In this document: positions 51,774 to 61,286 of the stretch, piece by piece
Position numbering within the stretch: the stretch's first letter is position 1
Layout of the letters: each line of letters opens with the position of its first letter
Source of the DNA: Obesumbacterium proteus
GTDB taxonomy: Bacteria; Pseudomonadota; Gammaproteobacteria; Enterobacterales; Enterobacteriaceae
Length of the DNA stretch: 64,000 nucleotides
Direction of reading: 5' to 3'
Assembly (NCBI RefSeq): GCF_001586165.1
Contig: NZ_CP014608.1
Coordinates: 186,001-250,000, forward strand
The notes under the pieces: generated by a model
Told to the model about the DNA's origin: nothing
Databases searched by the model: none
Seen by the model: only the letters and a program-made list of their open reading frames with translations
Position numbers and translations under genes: made by a program

Positions 51774-54542
51774 TTGCCTAAGGAAAACAATAATGAAAAA
51801 AAACATTCGTTGGTGGGGAAAATAACGCTGCTTATATCCGTTAGCCTGCTTGCTATATGGCTAATTAGTATGATCTCTGCGACCTATTTTTCGTTAAACC
51901 AAAGCCGTCAGCGCTTAATTGAAAATCTATCTCATATTTCCGACCTCAGAGTTGGATTGAGTAATCACCGGTTCGAGGGCGCAGAACATGATGCACAGAT
52001 GCTGGCACGCAACTATGGCCGCTACCATTACGCTTCTATCGACGCACCTGCGACACTCAAAAATGAAAGCCGCTTTATCCCTATTGATACCAGCACTTGT
52101 ACGCCGCAAAACAGACAAGAGCACGATCTGAGTTTCATTCAAGTTTATGGTACTGCCGGTCAAACTTATTATCTTGATAGCTTTATTCTCGATCGGCGTT
52201 ATGGCATCTCTTTGCTGCCGCCGCCCGTACACTCGCCTAACTATTTTGCCCGCAGGCAAACTGAACTGGCACAGTTTCCCCGCCGCGCAACCCATGACAA
52301 TCTGTTTTGGGGTAAACCCGAATATATCGCGGGAGCAGGCTGGAGCGTTCCCATTGCCGCGGCAGACCCGCAGGGTATTCTGGCAGGCTTAACGGTAAAA
52401 CTTAACGATCTACTGTCGTATGGGCACCCAATATCTCGCAGCGACCTCAGCCTATGGCTGGATCAACACAATCTGATCCTGCCCTTTTCTCACCTACCGG
52501 AGAGCGAATCTAAGCAGCTTCAGACCTTATTGCTAGATACCAACCTGCACGATGGCTGGCAGCAGATTCCGGGCTATCTGGTACTGCGGAGACAGTTGAA
52601 AGGCCCAGGTTGGCAACAGGTTATTTTGTATCCCACTAGCGGCGTAATGAAGCGCGCACTGAGCATTGTGGCCAGTCAACTCCCCTTCGCTCTTACCACT
52701 CTGCTGCTGTTAGCAGGCATGTTGTTCTGGCTGCTTCATCGCTACTTGGCACGCCCGTTGTGGGATTTTGTCGATATTATCGAAAAAACAGGACCAAACT
52801 CGCTTGCGGTACGATTACCTGAAAATCGACGCGACGAACTAGGCAGCATTGCACACGCTTATAATTTGCTGCTCGATACCCTGCACGCTCAATACGACAA
52901 TTTGGAAAACACCGTTGCAGAACGAACTCGAGAGTTGACCATTGCTAAACAACAGGCGGAACAGGCTAATAAACGCAAAAGTAGCCATCTCACCACCATC
53001 AGTCATGAGTTGCGCACTCCCCTCAGCGGCGCCTTGGGGGCCTTAGAACTGTTGCAAATGACGCCCATGAGCGACAAACAGTCGCAGCTCGTCAATACAA
53101 CCAGCCAATGCACTCACTCTTTACTCGGAATTATCAATAACCTATTGGACTTCTCGCGTATTGAATCAGGGCAACTTTCACTACACGTCGAAGAAACCGC
53201 ACTGCTTCCCCTGCTCGATCAGGCGATGCATACCATTCAAGGGCCGAGCCATACCAAGGGTTTAACGCTGAAAACATTTGTCGGCAGCCAAGTGCCGCTG
53301 CACGTTGAGGTCGACGGTACTCGTCTACGGCAAATTTTGGTCAATCTGCTGGGGAATGCGCTGAAATTTACGGAAAACGGCGGCATTTGTCTCACCGTTA
53401 AGCGCTGTGATGAACGGCTCATTTTTGCCGTCAGCGACAGTGGACAAGGCATTTCTCCAGCCGATCAAAAAACCGTCTTTGAGCCGTTTTTTCAAAGCCA
53501 AGGGCATATTCAAGGTACGGGTCTTGGGCTGACAATTGCGTCTAATCTGGCCAACTTGATGGGAGGGTGGCTTGAGCTACGAAGCTCCCATGGACTAGGA
53601 ACCTGCATCTCGTTTCTATTGCCTCTGGCCTCCTATCGTGAGCCTGTACCTTTGGTCGGTGAAATTGCGGCGCCATTGGCTTTACATCGACAGCTTTCGG
53701 CTTGGGGTCTGCGCTGCGAGATAGCGCAACACGATAATATGTTTAGCTCAGATGAGTTGAATTTCTTACCGGGAAAGCTGCGCGACAGCGTGATTCACGT
53801 TTTGTCAGGGGAAATAAACGGTGAAGCCGAGCCTTTACCGATTCAACCTTGGCGTTTACGTATTCTGCTCGTGGATGACTCAGCCATCAACCGAGACATT
53901 ATCGGCATGATGCTGGCCTCGTTGGGTCAGGATGTCAGCATTGCGGCCAATGCGAATGAGGCATTAATTCAGGGGCAGCAACAATGCTTTGATCTGGTGC
54001 TCATGGATATCCGCATGCCGATGATCGATGGAATGGAATGTGCTCAGAGGTGGCGAAAAGATGCCAATAATCTCGATCCTAACTGCATGATCATGGCGTT
54101 ATCGGCAAATACCGCACCAGAAGAAATTGCACGGTGTAAACAGGCAGGCATGCAACATTACCTCACTAAACCCGTCACGCTGGCACAGCTGGCAGATAAG
54201 ATCAGTATTGCTGCGGAATACCAGTTGCAGCGTGATATTCCATTGCAAGAACAAGACACGACCAACGATCATCCGCTGTTGTCACTTAATGACGCGGGTA
54301 TACGGCAAAAAATACAGCGCTATCTTCAGGTACTGCTGTGTGACCTTGAACAACATTTAAATTGCCAAGAGAGAATGTCCACGTTGCTGCATACCTTGAA
54401 AGGATGTCTAGGGCAGGCAGGATTAAATCCTTTGGTTTGTATCGTTATTGATATGGAAAATCGGGTACAGCATGGATTGCCATTATCCAAAGAAGAAATT
54501 GCAGAGCTACGCCATGCCTTAGATTTGGCGTTGGATGCTTAA
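51774..54542 (+). CDS. ssrA: Hybrid sensor kinase SsrA/EsrA
   Basis: A tripartite sensor of about 920 residues. Membrane helix 1 (ITLLISVSLLAIWLISMISA), periplasmic sensor domain, membrane helix 2 (LPFALTTLLLLAGMLFWLLH), HAMP, HisKA with H411 (SHELRTP), ATPase (GTGLGLTIA), receiver with D745 (VLMDIRMP) and HPt with H873 (LLHTLKG), numbered from TTG 51774. That TTG has an SD only 3 nt away. An ATG at 51793 with a good SD (AAGG, 9 nt) would start MKKKHSLVGK if the A8 run (51796-51803) had nine A, so the true start is open. Controls the T3SS with ssrB. Confidence 0.93.
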   Translation: MPKENNNEKKHSLVGKITLLISVSLLAIWLISMISATYFSLNQSRQRLIENLSHISDLRVGLSNHRFEGAEHDAQMLARNYGRYHYASIDAPATLKNESRFIPIDTSTCTPQNRQEHDLSFIQVYGTAGQTYYLDSFILDRRYGISLLPPPVHSPNYFARRQTELAQFPRRATHDNLFWGKPEYIAGAGWSVPIAAADPQGILAGLTVKLNDLLSYGHPISRSDLSLWLDQHNLILPFSHLPESESKQLQTLLLDTNLHDGWQQIPGYLVLRRQLKGPGWQQVILYPTSGVMKRALSIVASQLPFALTTLLLLAGMLFWLLHRYLARPLWDFVDIIEKTGPNSLAVRLPENRRDELGSIAHAYNLLLDTLHAQYDNLENTVAERTRELTIAKQQAEQANKRKSSHLTTISHELRTPLSGALGALELLQMTPMSDKQSQLVNTTSQCTHSLLGIINNLLDFSRIESGQLSLHVEETALLPLLDQAMHTIQGPSHTKGLTLKTFVGSQVPLHVEVDGTRLRQILVNLLGNALKFTENGGICLTVKRCDERLIFAVSDSGQGISPADQKTVFEPFFQSQGHIQGTGLGLTIASNLANLMGGWLELRSSHGLGTCISFLLPLASYREPVPLVGEIAAPLALHRQLSAWGLRCEIAQHDNMFSSDELNFLPGKLRDSVIHVLSGEINGEAEPLPIQPWRLRILLVDDSAINRDIIGMMLASLGQDVSIAANANEALIQGQQQCFDLVLMDIRMPMIDGMECAQRWRKDANNLDPNCMIMALSANTAPEEIARCKQAGMQHYLTKPVTLAQLADKISIAAEYQLQRDIPLQEQDTTNDHPLLSLNDAGIRQKIQRYLQVLLCDLEQHLNCQERMSTLLHTLKGCLGQAGLNPLVCIVIDMENRVQHGLPLSKEEIAELRHALDLALDA
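51796..51803 (+). promoter_or_regulatory. A8 tract at the probable ssrA start
   Basis: Eight A directly follow ATG 51793, which has the best SD of the region but is out of frame with ssrA. One additional A would place this ATG in frame (MKKKHSLVGKITLL). Slippage, a TTG start, or a missing base in the assembly are alternatives. Confidence 0.5.
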
Positions 54543-54584
54543 ATCAGTTTCGGCCAACGCTATTTTTATCAAGAGGTAACAAAA

Positions 54585-55220
54585 ATGCACGATTATAAAA
54601 TCCTGCTTGTCGACGACCATGAGCTCATTATTAATGGCATTATTAGCCTGCTCTCCCCTTATCCACGTTTCTGTATTACTGCGCATATTGATGATGGCCT
54701 AGAGGTTTACAACGCCTGTCGGATTCATCAGCCTGATATCGTGGTGCTCGATTTAGGGCTGCCCGGCATTAATGGCATCGATTTAATTCCACAGCTGGTA
54801 TGCCGCTGGCCGCAAATGGCTATTTTGGCGTATACCGCTCATATGGAGGAATTTATGGCCATTCGTACTCTTGCCGCTGGAGCTATGGGATATGTGCTGA
54901 AAAATAGCAGTCGCCAAGTACTGCTAGCTGCGCTACAAACCGTTGTCGTAAATAAACGCTATATCGACCCGGCTCTCAACCGTGAGGCTATCAATATTGC
55001 CCTGAGCGTTAACCATGAAAATGGAGAAATTCTCACGCCGCGTGAGCGCCAAATTCTGCGGCTTATTGCCGATGGCTATACCAACCGCTTAATCGGCGAA
55101 CGCCTATGTATTAGCGTGAAAACCGTTGAAACACATCGGCTAAATATCATGAGGAAATTAAATGTGCATAAAGTGACGGAGCTGCTTAATTGCTCGCGTC
55201 GTCTTGGCCTGACAGATTAA
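54585..55220 (+). CDS. ssrB: Response regulator SsrB/EsrB (NarL family)
   Basis: A 211-residue NarL/FixJ-family regulator. The receiver has the acidic pocket VDDHE (10-13) and phosphoacceptor D56 (VVLDLGLPG). The LuxR-type helix-turn-helix is TPRERQILRLIADGYTNRLI...CISVKTVETHRLNIMRKLNV. C203 (LLNCSRR) is at the position of the redox-sensitive Cys203 of Salmonella SsrB. It follows ssrA by 42 bp. It should activate the T3SS operons, both effector loci and perhaps srfB/srfC (srf genes were named for SsrB control in Salmonella). Confidence 0.95.
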   Translation: MHDYKILLVDDHELIINGIISLLSPYPRFCITAHIDDGLEVYNACRIHQPDIVVLDLGLPGINGIDLIPQLVCRWPQMAILAYTAHMEEFMAIRTLAAGAMGYVLKNSSRQVLLAALQTVVVNKRYIDPALNREAINIALSVNHENGEILTPRERQILRLIADGYTNRLIGERLCISVKTVETHRLNIMRKLNVHKVTELLNCSRRLGLTD

Positions 55221-55337
55221 ATATTTCGCACCTTCAGCCTAGCACCAAAGGGGAGTTTATCCTTTTTTTACCTGATAGTTGCCTGCTTCTCATTCTCATA
55301 GCATGTCATTCTCATTAACGTGAAGCTGGAGAACACC

Positions 55338-57578
55338 ATGAGTATGACCATTATTAATAACAAACCAAGCATTACCGAAATGCAGCTGCATGCAATGTTA
55401 ACCGGAGATGTAAAAGGAGCAACCAAGCTAGATGGCTGGGATGCGTTTAAGAATTTTTTCATTAAATTACTTAATCATCTACCAGGTATAAGCTTAGAAG
55501 ATAAAGAAGTAGTGCTGCGCGAAATTTATGATCAGATTTATGGTACAGAAAGCCCTTCAGTATTCGATGAAAATACAAAACCAATTGAGCCCGTCTGGAA
55601 TGCGTTAGATAAACTTATCCATATGATGGAAAGGGATAAAGTTCAGGCGATGACCTTCGGAATTCAGCGCTCCGATGATCCCCATAGCGCACAATGCGAC
55701 TACCCGCTGCCTGAAATACGAGTAAACATCACCATTGATGGGCATTCATTAGCCGATATTTTGTGTGCTAATACACCTCTCAATAATAATATGTTAAACA
55801 GCATTATAGAAAATTACATGACTGCAAAAATAAGTAATAGCGACGACAGTTTTTGTAAGGTATATGAACTTAACCCTGATATCCTTATCACTACTGAAGA
55901 CAACACCTTTTCGTTTAATTCCGCAGCAAGAACGGCCAATAACTACGATTTTAACGTCGCCAAAAAAATTGATAAATGCCATTCATTTTTAGCAGAACAC
56001 CTCTATGAAAATATCAACTCTGAAACCCGTTTTACTGATGAATTTGAGCAAATAGAGCGTAATCAACAGTTGGTATCTGCGCTCAATAAACTAAAAATTG
56101 ACGGGGACGAGCCAGCCACATGGCATAACACTTTGATAGAGGAAACCATTACTAAACTAGAACAACGCCGAGAGGTGCAGCAAACTTCATATCAAGCACT
56201 CAATCACGATTTTGTTGAATTACTGGTGCAAAAATGGATTAGTAAATTAGAACAAAGTCAGCCGCTGTTAAAAACAGAAATCAGTGAAGATATAAACAGT
56301 ATGACGATAATCGACTCACGATCGTTAGAGCTGTTTACAGAATCAGATCGTACCCGCCTCGACCAATTACCAAAACAGTTAAGAGTAGTTTATCAAATAG
56401 CCGATCTAGGCTCATCATTGAGTTCCTCGACAGAAAACCCGCAGGAATACCACCGCGCATTAAAAAATATACTTTTGGACATCGAAACGGGTCCACTGAA
56501 AGAGGCATTAATGGCCCAAGAGAAAATGGCGGCTGAACATATTAATAAAACAGAAGAACAACTAAATAATCTTCAAGTGTTAGCTCAAAAGATAGATAGC
56601 TGGGAAAAACAAATAAACTCAAAATCAATGACTGGACAGAATCCTGGGGCATCAACCTCCAATGCTGTTCCTAACCAATCTGAACCAACGATAACGTTAC
56701 AGCTAGCATCGTTTAAAAACGAGATCTCTCAACAAAATCTAACTCAAGAACATAAAAATTTGTTACTCGATAAAATAGAAAAATTAATTATCCAGCATGA
56801 AACAATAAAGACCATTGAAAACAAAATAAATAGTTATGAAAGCCAAAATAAAAAGGCGACTAATGAAGAGTTAATAATTCTTACTGAAGAAAAAGAAAGT
56901 CTAATGATATGTCCACGGCGAAATGATATTGGCCTACGCATCTCGGCATTGATAGCAAAAAATATTAAATTTGATGAAATTAGCGCAGACTTAGTCAGCG
57001 TTAGAAATGGCATTGCAAGTGTGAATAAAAATCTCGCTGTTTATTCAGATGCACTCGAGAACCGGCTGGCTAAAATTGAAGAGCGAGCAAACGCACTGCC
57101 ACTAGCCGAAGATGATAAAAAACCCATACTGACCAATATCACCGCTGCAAAACAGGAACTGGCCAAGATTCAGCAGCAGGATGAGGTATATACTCAGGTT
57201 AGAACGCTGCTATCGCCAGAAACACCTTCGACAACAAGACCTTCAGCAAATTGGCATATGGCGTTATCGCAATTGAATCTAGCCGCAGCTCATCTTAAAA
57301 CACTACCTGACAGCACACGTAAGTCACAGCTGACGAAAAACTTTAGCGAGGATGTTAAGTCAGCCCTCATTATGCTGGCAGGCTTCTGTACCCAAAGCCC
57401 CACAGGCCCAGAAAAAATAGATTATATGAAAAATAGAGAGAAAGATTATATTCTTTTGAGAGACTTAGTTCGCTCAAACAAACTGCCTAACAATACTGAA
57501 TTAGAAGAAAATATAACCCTAATCAAGAGTGAGAATAAATTTAAATCAACACCCTTGATGCAAAAAATCTTCGGCTAA
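55338..57578 (+). CDS. Large T3SS effector candidate with SPI-2-type signal
   Basis: A 746-residue protein, not recognised as a whole. Near the N-terminus W34-D-A-F-K-N-F-F41 matches the WEK(I/M)xxFF translocation motif that Salmonella SPI-2 effectors carry at about residues 37-44, followed by helices (LEDKEVVLREIYDQIYG). The rest is mostly helical and charged, with coiled-coil-like parts (KLIIQHETIKTIENKINSYE) and no membrane segment or enzyme motif that I can see. ATG 55338 has GGAG 7 nt upstream; a GTG at 55320 is less likely. Placed directly after ssrB. Ends before a bidirectional terminator. Confidence 0.7.
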   Translation: MSMTIINNKPSITEMQLHAMLTGDVKGATKLDGWDAFKNFFIKLLNHLPGISLEDKEVVLREIYDQIYGTESPSVFDENTKPIEPVWNALDKLIHMMERDKVQAMTFGIQRSDDPHSAQCDYPLPEIRVNITIDGHSLADILCANTPLNNNMLNSIIENYMTAKISNSDDSFCKVYELNPDILITTEDNTFSFNSAARTANNYDFNVAKKIDKCHSFLAEHLYENINSETRFTDEFEQIERNQQLVSALNKLKIDGDEPATWHNTLIEETITKLEQRREVQQTSYQALNHDFVELLVQKWISKLEQSQPLLKTEISEDINSMTIIDSRSLELFTESDRTRLDQLPKQLRVVYQIADLGSSLSSSTENPQEYHRALKNILLDIETGPLKEALMAQEKMAAEHINKTEEQLNNLQVLAQKIDSWEKQINSKSMTGQNPGASTSNAVPNQSEPTITLQLASFKNEISQQNLTQEHKNLLLDKIEKLIIQHETIKTIENKINSYESQNKKATNEELIILTEEKESLMICPRRNDIGLRISALIAKNIKFDEISADLVSVRNGIASVNKNLAVYSDALENRLAKIEERANALPLAEDDKKPILTNITAAKQELAKIQQQDEVYTQVRTLLSPETPSTTRPSANWHMALSQLNLAAAHLKTLPDSTRKSQLTKNFSEDVKSALIMLAGFCTQSPTGPEKIDYMKNREKDYILLRDLVRSNKLPNNTELEENITLIKSENKFKSTPLMQKIFG

Positions 57579-57610
57579 CTCTCTCTATTTATATAACTAA
57601 GATGTATTAT

Positions 57611-57638
57611 AAAAAAACCCGCCAATGGCGGGTTTTTT
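57611..57638. terminator. Bidirectional terminator between the effector and virK-like genes
   Basis: AACCCGCC-AAT-GGCGGGTT with A and T runs on both sides (at least six), 33 bp after the effector stop and 25 bp after the convergent virK-like stop. It marks the right edge of the T3SS transcription units. Confidence 0.9.
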
Positions 57639-57662
57639 ATCTAAACTAAATCGCGTTATTTC

Positions 57663-58610
57663 TCACAATGATTGCTGACTCAGCACCGCATCATCTTCAT
57701 TCGCAGCTACCGATTTACCGCCAGCGGCATAGCGCTGTAAGTTGCGGGAAACCGCATCCGTAACACCTTCACGCAGCGCTTCGCGCTTACGGAATGCAGA
57801 ACGATGCTGGCTTTTAACCGTTTCAATATCGCGCTCTGGCTCGCTTTTAGGCAAGCAGTACCACCCTTGCTTATTCAGTTCACCACCACACTCAAGCCAA
57901 AAATTATCGTAGCTCGATTTCAAATGCTGGCTTTTGATATGTGCTTTATTCGCCACGCCTGCGATGGTTGAAACATGAAAATGCTGAGCCAACGCATACA
58001 GCGCTGAAATAAGCAGGTTTTTAGGGCGCATACCATGCATCAGCTTGGTCATGCTCTTCACGATCTCAGCGCCGTTTTCAGTTCCAGGCCCTTGTAATCC
58101 AGAGAGATAAAGCTCGCCTTTTGGCCCAAAAGAGAACGTCAGTCCATAAACATCTTCTTGGTTTTCATTAAACAGATATAGGCCAAGATCTCCCTCGCGA
58201 GTAAATCTAGATCGCATGAGTTTTAACTGAGCAATATCGCCGCTCTTAAGCTCAATATCCGCCAGAACAATACCGTCATTATCTACTGAATACAGCGCTT
58301 CTAACGCGTTACGTGAGAAAGTATGTTCAATAACATCCAGCGTTTTCATCGCAGTACGTAGTTTCTGTTTTCCAGACCAGTTGCGATTGAGGTACTTGTT
58401 GACGGGCCTTTTGATGAAAGGATGCGAAATAGTATTCGCCACTGGGTTCAACAATTGAGCACTGTAATATTCATTACACATCTTTTTATATTGGATGTAC
58501 TCAAACGTTGGCATTGCGGCAATGCGGCAACCAAGCTTAACGGAATCATAGCCCGTGTTTAGTGAACGCCACAGCCTACTTTGGCGCCGCCATTTTTTGA
58601 AAAAGCTCAT
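57663..58610 (-). CDS. VirK/YbjX-family protein (DUF535)
   Basis: A 315-residue DUF535 protein. The N-terminus is basic (MSFFKKWRRQSRLWRSLNTG). The conserved core has EGDLGLYLFNENQEDVYGLT, FSFGPKGELYLSGLQGPGTE, LISALYALAQHFHVSTIAGV and the C-terminal YDNFWLECGGEL. The family includes VirK of Shigella and YbjX; Salmonella VirK contributes to resistance to host peptides and late infection. No signal peptide. The 273-bp gap upstream to srfC (58611-58883) shows no supported gene and probably contains its promoter. Confidence 0.88.
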   Translation of the reverse strand: MSFFKKWRRQSRLWRSLNTGYDSVKLGCRIAAMPTFEYIQYKKMCNEYYSAQLLNPVANTISHPFIKRPVNKYLNRNWSGKQKLRTAMKTLDVIEHTFSRNALEALYSVDNDGIVLADIELKSGDIAQLKLMRSRFTREGDLGLYLFNENQEDVYGLTFSFGPKGELYLSGLQGPGTENGAEIVKSMTKLMHGMRPKNLLISALYALAQHFHVSTIAGVANKAHIKSQHLKSSYDNFWLECGGELNKQGWYCLPKSEPERDIETVKSQHRSAFRKREALREGVTDAVSRNLQRYAAGGKSVAANEDDAVLSQQSL

Positions 58611-58883
58611 ATTGGCCCCAACAAATTAGTGATAGTTAGAGATCTCAGCGGTATAAACCAAATAGAAGGGAAAAACCGAGATGGATTTGGTTACAAGTTT
58701 GAGCTATGAAAATTCAACAGAATATAAACGAAAAGAGGTTTACCCGCGTATAGTGCCAATATAGAGGGAAGATCATGAAACAATCCCTTACTGCAGATGA
58801 AAATATCGAAACATTCTGTTGTGATTAATATTTCACCTAGTTGAAAGGAAAGCTTAGGGCTCATCCATGACCCCCCGTTCAGG

Positions 58884-61286
58884 TTATGCCGCAAGCGCCT
58901 CTACAATTTTTCTCAGCTGCATTTCCTGCTGCTGGCTAAGTTCGTGAGCCGCAGAATATCCTTGGTTCTGGATAACCATCTCGCTTAATCCCACCAGCCA
59001 ATCGTAAATATAAAAACCTGTATTGTTCGATGGTGCAGCCGAAAGCTTAGTTAAACGTTGGGATTTGCCCCAGCCCGCCGCATTCATGGCTGGCGGCTTG
59101 GCAAAAATCTTTTGCCCACGATTCACTCGGCTGTCCGGTTTTTGCGCATCAGAAACGTTATGAAAACCTAGCCACGCCACAAAATCACCTAACACGCCAA
59201 GCACGCGTGACACCTGTCGATCAGCTAGCATCTGATTATCAACGCCGGCCAGCTCAGTGTTAAATAACGTTTGCGATAACGATCGCGGGATCTCCATGCG
59301 CACGCTGCCCGTGATCAACTCTTGCAAGAGAAGCTCTAGCTCTGGTTTTGCAACGCCAAGCAACGTTAATAACGCGCCGTTTTCAGATAGATTACGTAGA
59401 TGATTCACCCAGTATTGATAGGCCTGCGTGGCAAAATTACCCTCAGGCAACGTTTGCTGCTCTATCGTGCTCGGTTCGCTCACCGCATCCGCCACCAGAT
59501 CAATATTCATTTCGATACCAAATGGATCGCCATTCATAATGGGCAATGCGTTTTCACCGCTGTTCGCCGCCGACTCAGTGACAAACCGCTGCTGTAGCCG
59601 TTGTTGTAAATACAGGCGTCGAAGCTCATCACGCGTTGGTAGCAACCGTTCCAACAGTTCACCATGCACACCGGTGCGCGTTTGCAGGGTTTTCAGCAGA
59701 GTTTGTGCAATTCGCTGTTTTTCTTGCTCTTCTTGTTGTTCGCTTAATAACAGCCAATTTCCTAACAGATTCTCAGCCAGCTCTCGGCGCAACATCTCTA
59801 GCTTCGTCGTTAACTGCCTTAGCGTTGCATCACTGTTTGCCTCGGTGGCTAAGTAGTCCACCATGCGGCGCACGCCGCTTTTGTCGGTGACCAACATAGA
59901 TCCCCAGCTATCACCGGGTAAACCAACATGACGCTGCACGGCCTCATCGTAGTTTTTACCCTGTGTAACCCGCTGGTCGAAGGCGGTTAACGCCCAAATC
60001 AACGTCGGCTTGCGCTGTTCGGTGTCGCCGCGCATACCTTTCGCCCAATGAGCCAAAACTTTGCCCGCACGATGGGTTTGAGATCGCGCCGTTGCCGCCG
60101 TACATACCATTAATGCTGCAATTTGCCGATTATCGGAATAGCGCTCAAGTAGCCCATAAACCTTAGCTTGCTGTAAAACATGAAGCAGCGAGTGCGAGGG
60201 TTCAAATTCACTTTCAAGCGACTGCCCCAAACCGGGAATATCCAGCACGTCCATTTGCTGAAACTGAGCCTCACGCGGCGTACCTGCCAGCGGCAGCGTT
60301 ATTTCTCGCGCTAACATCGATAGCTCAGAAATGGACAGCTCAACCGGCTTCATCGCTTTCCCTTTAACCACAGGGCAAACCTGTACGCTGAAATCGAGCG
60401 GTGAATTAGCGTTGCTTAGCACATCAACGCTGAGCACGCCTTCCGTCGGCAGCTGCATATCATCAACCAGAACGCTGAGCGGAGCGGCAACGCGCTCAAC
60501 GCTGGATAAGCGCTGCAGGATATGCCCCAAACCAACATAAGCTGCGGTCAGCTCTTCCTGCTCAGACCATAATAGCGAGAACAGGCGAGCGCGATTATCC
60601 ACGCTCAAATACGGCGCGAGCCGCACCGCCAAAGGCCAAAAGTAGCGATCCAGTATTTTCCCTCGAGCGCCAATACGGCGATTCACCGCATCCCAGAGCG
60701 CAACAGCATCATCTTCGCTAAATCCGCTAACAGGCTCAGGCAAACATAACGCCGACAAGGCAGAGAGATGATCGGCAATAAACTCTTCGTCGCGTTCTTG
60801 ATCAGCCTCTTCCGATGAAAAATCATGAATAAAAGCATCAACCATAACTTTCGCCAGCTCATATTCGGCCAGTATGGCGATCTCGATGGGATAATCATGG
60901 TTATTGATTCCCGCTCGATGCGTGAACCTTGTGACCACACCGCAGGCCTGATTCCCTGGGTTAATATGGCTACCAAAATCCAGCGTGCGACCAGCCAGAT
61001 TCAAGGCTAATTGGCCCGACTCATCCGCCGCGAGCGCGCCGATCAAATGGGATTTACCCGCCTGTGACAGGCCGAAAAAACCGATGCTTGGCAAATGCTG
61101 CGGCAGTTCTTGCATCGACGTAGCCTGATACCGGCAGCGATGCAGTTTTACACGCAGGCTATCAGCCTCAATATCTAGTCTCGGTGAGTGCTGACGCGTG
61201 TTTTCCAGCCAATCAAGCGCCAGATCGACATGCTGCGTGATAACCTGAAGCTGGTTATTAATTTGTTTTGAATTCAATGGTTTCAT
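58884..61286 (-). CDS. srfC: SrfC-like putative virulence protein with GTPase-like P-loop
   Basis: An 800-residue SrfC-family protein. A P-loop GLSQAGKS at residues 72-79 and a DVLDIPGLG motif at 346-354 correspond to G1 and G3 of dynamin-like GTPases, with a large insert between them; long helical regions follow. The start overlaps the srfB stop by 4 bp (ATGA), so the two are co-translated. In Salmonella, srfC was reported as SsrB-regulated, and here it is 3 kb from ssrB. Molecular function is not established; the GTPase reading is my inference. Confidence 0.85.
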   Translation of the reverse strand: MKPLNSKQINNQLQVITQHVDLALDWLENTRQHSPRLDIEADSLRVKLHRCRYQATSMQELPQHLPSIGFFGLSQAGKSHLIGALAADESGQLALNLAGRTLDFGSHINPGNQACGVVTRFTHRAGINNHDYPIEIAILAEYELAKVMVDAFIHDFSSEEADQERDEEFIADHLSALSALCLPEPVSGFSEDDAVALWDAVNRRIGARGKILDRYFWPLAVRLAPYLSVDNRARLFSLLWSEQEELTAAYVGLGHILQRLSSVERVAAPLSVLVDDMQLPTEGVLSVDVLSNANSPLDFSVQVCPVVKGKAMKPVELSISELSMLAREITLPLAGTPREAQFQQMDVLDIPGLGQSLESEFEPSHSLLHVLQQAKVYGLLERYSDNRQIAALMVCTAATARSQTHRAGKVLAHWAKGMRGDTEQRKPTLIWALTAFDQRVTQGKNYDEAVQRHVGLPGDSWGSMLVTDKSGVRRMVDYLATEANSDATLRQLTTKLEMLRRELAENLLGNWLLLSEQQEEQEKQRIAQTLLKTLQTRTGVHGELLERLLPTRDELRRLYLQQRLQQRFVTESAANSGENALPIMNGDPFGIEMNIDLVADAVSEPSTIEQQTLPEGNFATQAYQYWVNHLRNLSENGALLTLLGVAKPELELLLQELITGSVRMEIPRSLSQTLFNTELAGVDNQMLADRQVSRVLGVLGDFVAWLGFHNVSDAQKPDSRVNRGQKIFAKPPAMNAAGWGKSQRLTKLSAAPSNNTGFYIYDWLVGLSEMVIQNQGYSAAHELSQQQEMQLRKIVEALAA

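Noticed and set aside
58691..58894. 67-codon minus-strand frame upstream of the virK-like gene
   Set aside because: It begins inside the end of srfC in another frame and has no SD or recognised sequence; probably chance in an AT-rich gap.
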